Source: Herminiimonas sp.
GTDB taxonomy: Bacteria > Pseudomonadota > Gammaproteobacteria > Burkholderiales > Burkholderiaceae
Direction of reading: 5' to 3'
DNA length: 6,976 bases
Assembly (NCBI GenBank): GCA_014377155.1
Contig: JACMQD010000044.1
Coordinates: forward strand, 1 to 6,976
Shown here: piece by piece, positions 6,603 to 6,976 of the stretch
Layout: each line of letters opens with the position of its first letter
How positions within the stretch are numbered: position 1 is the first letter of the stretch
Notes under the pieces: generated by a model
What the model was told of the DNA's origin: nothing
The model's input: the letters and a program-made list of their open reading frames with translations, nothing else
Databases searched by the model: none
Translations under genes and position numbers: made by a program

Positions 6603-6645
6603 GCGGGTCACTGACTGCGCGGTAATGAATACCGCGCTGACCCGC
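6603..6645. repeat. GC-rich bulged hairpin just after the dehydrogenase stop codon
   Basis: GCGGGTCA (6603-6610) pairs with TGACCCGC (6638-6645), and GCGCGGTA (6617-6624) pairs with TACCGCGC (6630-6637) around a 5-nt loop. A 6-nt CTGACT bulge remains on the left arm. It starts 8 nt past the TAG of the minus-strand gene. It lacks a following T-run, so it more likely protects the mRNA 3' end, assists the neighbouring terminator, or is a REP-like element. Confidence 0.7.
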
Positions 6646-6653
6646 AAAGAATG

Positions 6654-6976
6654 CTAGTTGAAAGTCTTGCCTTCCGCTGCCAGTTTGGCCAGTAATGGCG
6701 CTGGCTTCCATGCTTCGCCATGCGTTCCTTTGGCATACTTGTTCATTGCGGCTACGACGTTGGACAAGCCGACTGTATCGGCGTAAAACATCGGTCCACC
6801 GCGAAACACAGGGAAGCCATAGCCGGTCAGGTACACCATGTCGATGTCGGAGGCGCGAGTGGCAATGCCTTCTTCGAGGATGTAAGCTGCTTCGTTGACC
6901 AGCGCATAGACCAGGCGCTCGACGATTTCCTGATCGCTGACCTTGGCGCGCTCGATGCCCAGATCGGCCGAGTGCT
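6654..6976 (-). CDS. 3-hydroxyacyl-CoA dehydrogenase (FadB/FadJ-like), C-terminal part
   Basis: Only the last 106 residues and the TAG stop are inside the window; the gene continues beyond the right edge. The visible chain contains EIVERLVYALVNEAAYILEE, then GIATRASDIDMVYLTGYGFP and FRGGPMFYADTVGL. This is the typical C-terminal helical domain of the 3-hydroxyacyl-CoA dehydrogenases in FadB/FadJ-type multifunctional enzymes. Those enzymes combine enoyl-CoA hydratase and NAD-dependent L-3-hydroxyacyl-CoA dehydrogenase activity in fatty-acid beta-oxidation. The ending HGEAWKPAPLLAKLAAEGKTF is also typical. The N-terminal crotonase and Rossmann domains cannot be seen, so the choice between a fused multifunctional enzyme and a stand-alone dehydrogenase rests on family resemblance. 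The gene converges on fpr and has a hairpin and terminator after it. Confidence 0.9.
   Translation of the reverse strand, partial: HSADLGIERAKVSDQEIVERLVYALVNEAAYILEEGIATRASDIDMVYLTGYGFPVFRGGPMFYADTVGLSNVVAAMNKYAKGTHGEAWKPAPLLAKLAAEGKTFN

Noticed and set aside
6495..6611. Short plus-strand frame starting ATG after fpr (MTEKRHLPTA...)
   Set aside because: It runs straight through the terminator hairpin, lacks a good ribosome binding site and resembles nothing known.

Overview
The window reads as chromosome of a moderately GC-rich proteobacterium, most likely a betaproteobacterium. This rests on the style of the Fpr-type ferredoxin-NADP+ reductase, the FadB/FadJ-like 3-hydroxyacyl-CoA dehydrogenase tail and the NhaR-like LysR regulator; the genus cannot be fixed from the sequence. 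There are no insertion sequences, tRNAs, rRNAs or CRISPR arrays.

Left two thirds (minus strand): dabB then dabA, a two-gene operon for a DAB-type inorganic-carbon accumulation complex. DabB is a NuoL/Mrp-like membrane subunit. DabA is the large DUF2309/UPF0753 subunit with a beta-carbonic-anhydrase-like zinc site (Cys359, Asp361, His541, Cys556). The 21-nt dabB-dabA gap carries the dabA Shine-Dalgarno. Just beyond dabA, a 73-codon reading frame overlaps its stop codon as ATGA and has a good Shine-Dalgarno, but its coding status is doubtful.

Middle: a LysR-type regulator diverges from dabB across a 96-bp intergenic region. Its sequence resembles NhaR more than CbbR. The intergenic region holds an imperfect dyad with 19-nt arms and a direct repeat, a plausible operator shared by both directions. 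The regulator gene itself contains a perfect, codon-aligned 15-bp inverted repeat with a 6-nt loop.

Right: after 307 bp without a gene comes fpr (plus strand), then a convergent 179-bp region with two strong hairpins, one a likely bidirectional terminator. Last is the C-terminal 106 residues of a minus-strand 3-hydroxyacyl-CoA dehydrogenase that runs off the window.

Working model (inference): DabB couples cation flow to vectorial CO2 hydration by DabA, raising cytoplasmic bicarbonate, and the divergent LysR protein controls the operon. No Rubisco, carboxysome or other carbon-fixation gene is visible, so the bicarbonate could serve either autotrophy encoded elsewhere or anaplerotic carboxylation in a heterotroph. 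fpr and the fatty-acid oxidation gene look like unrelated neighbours.
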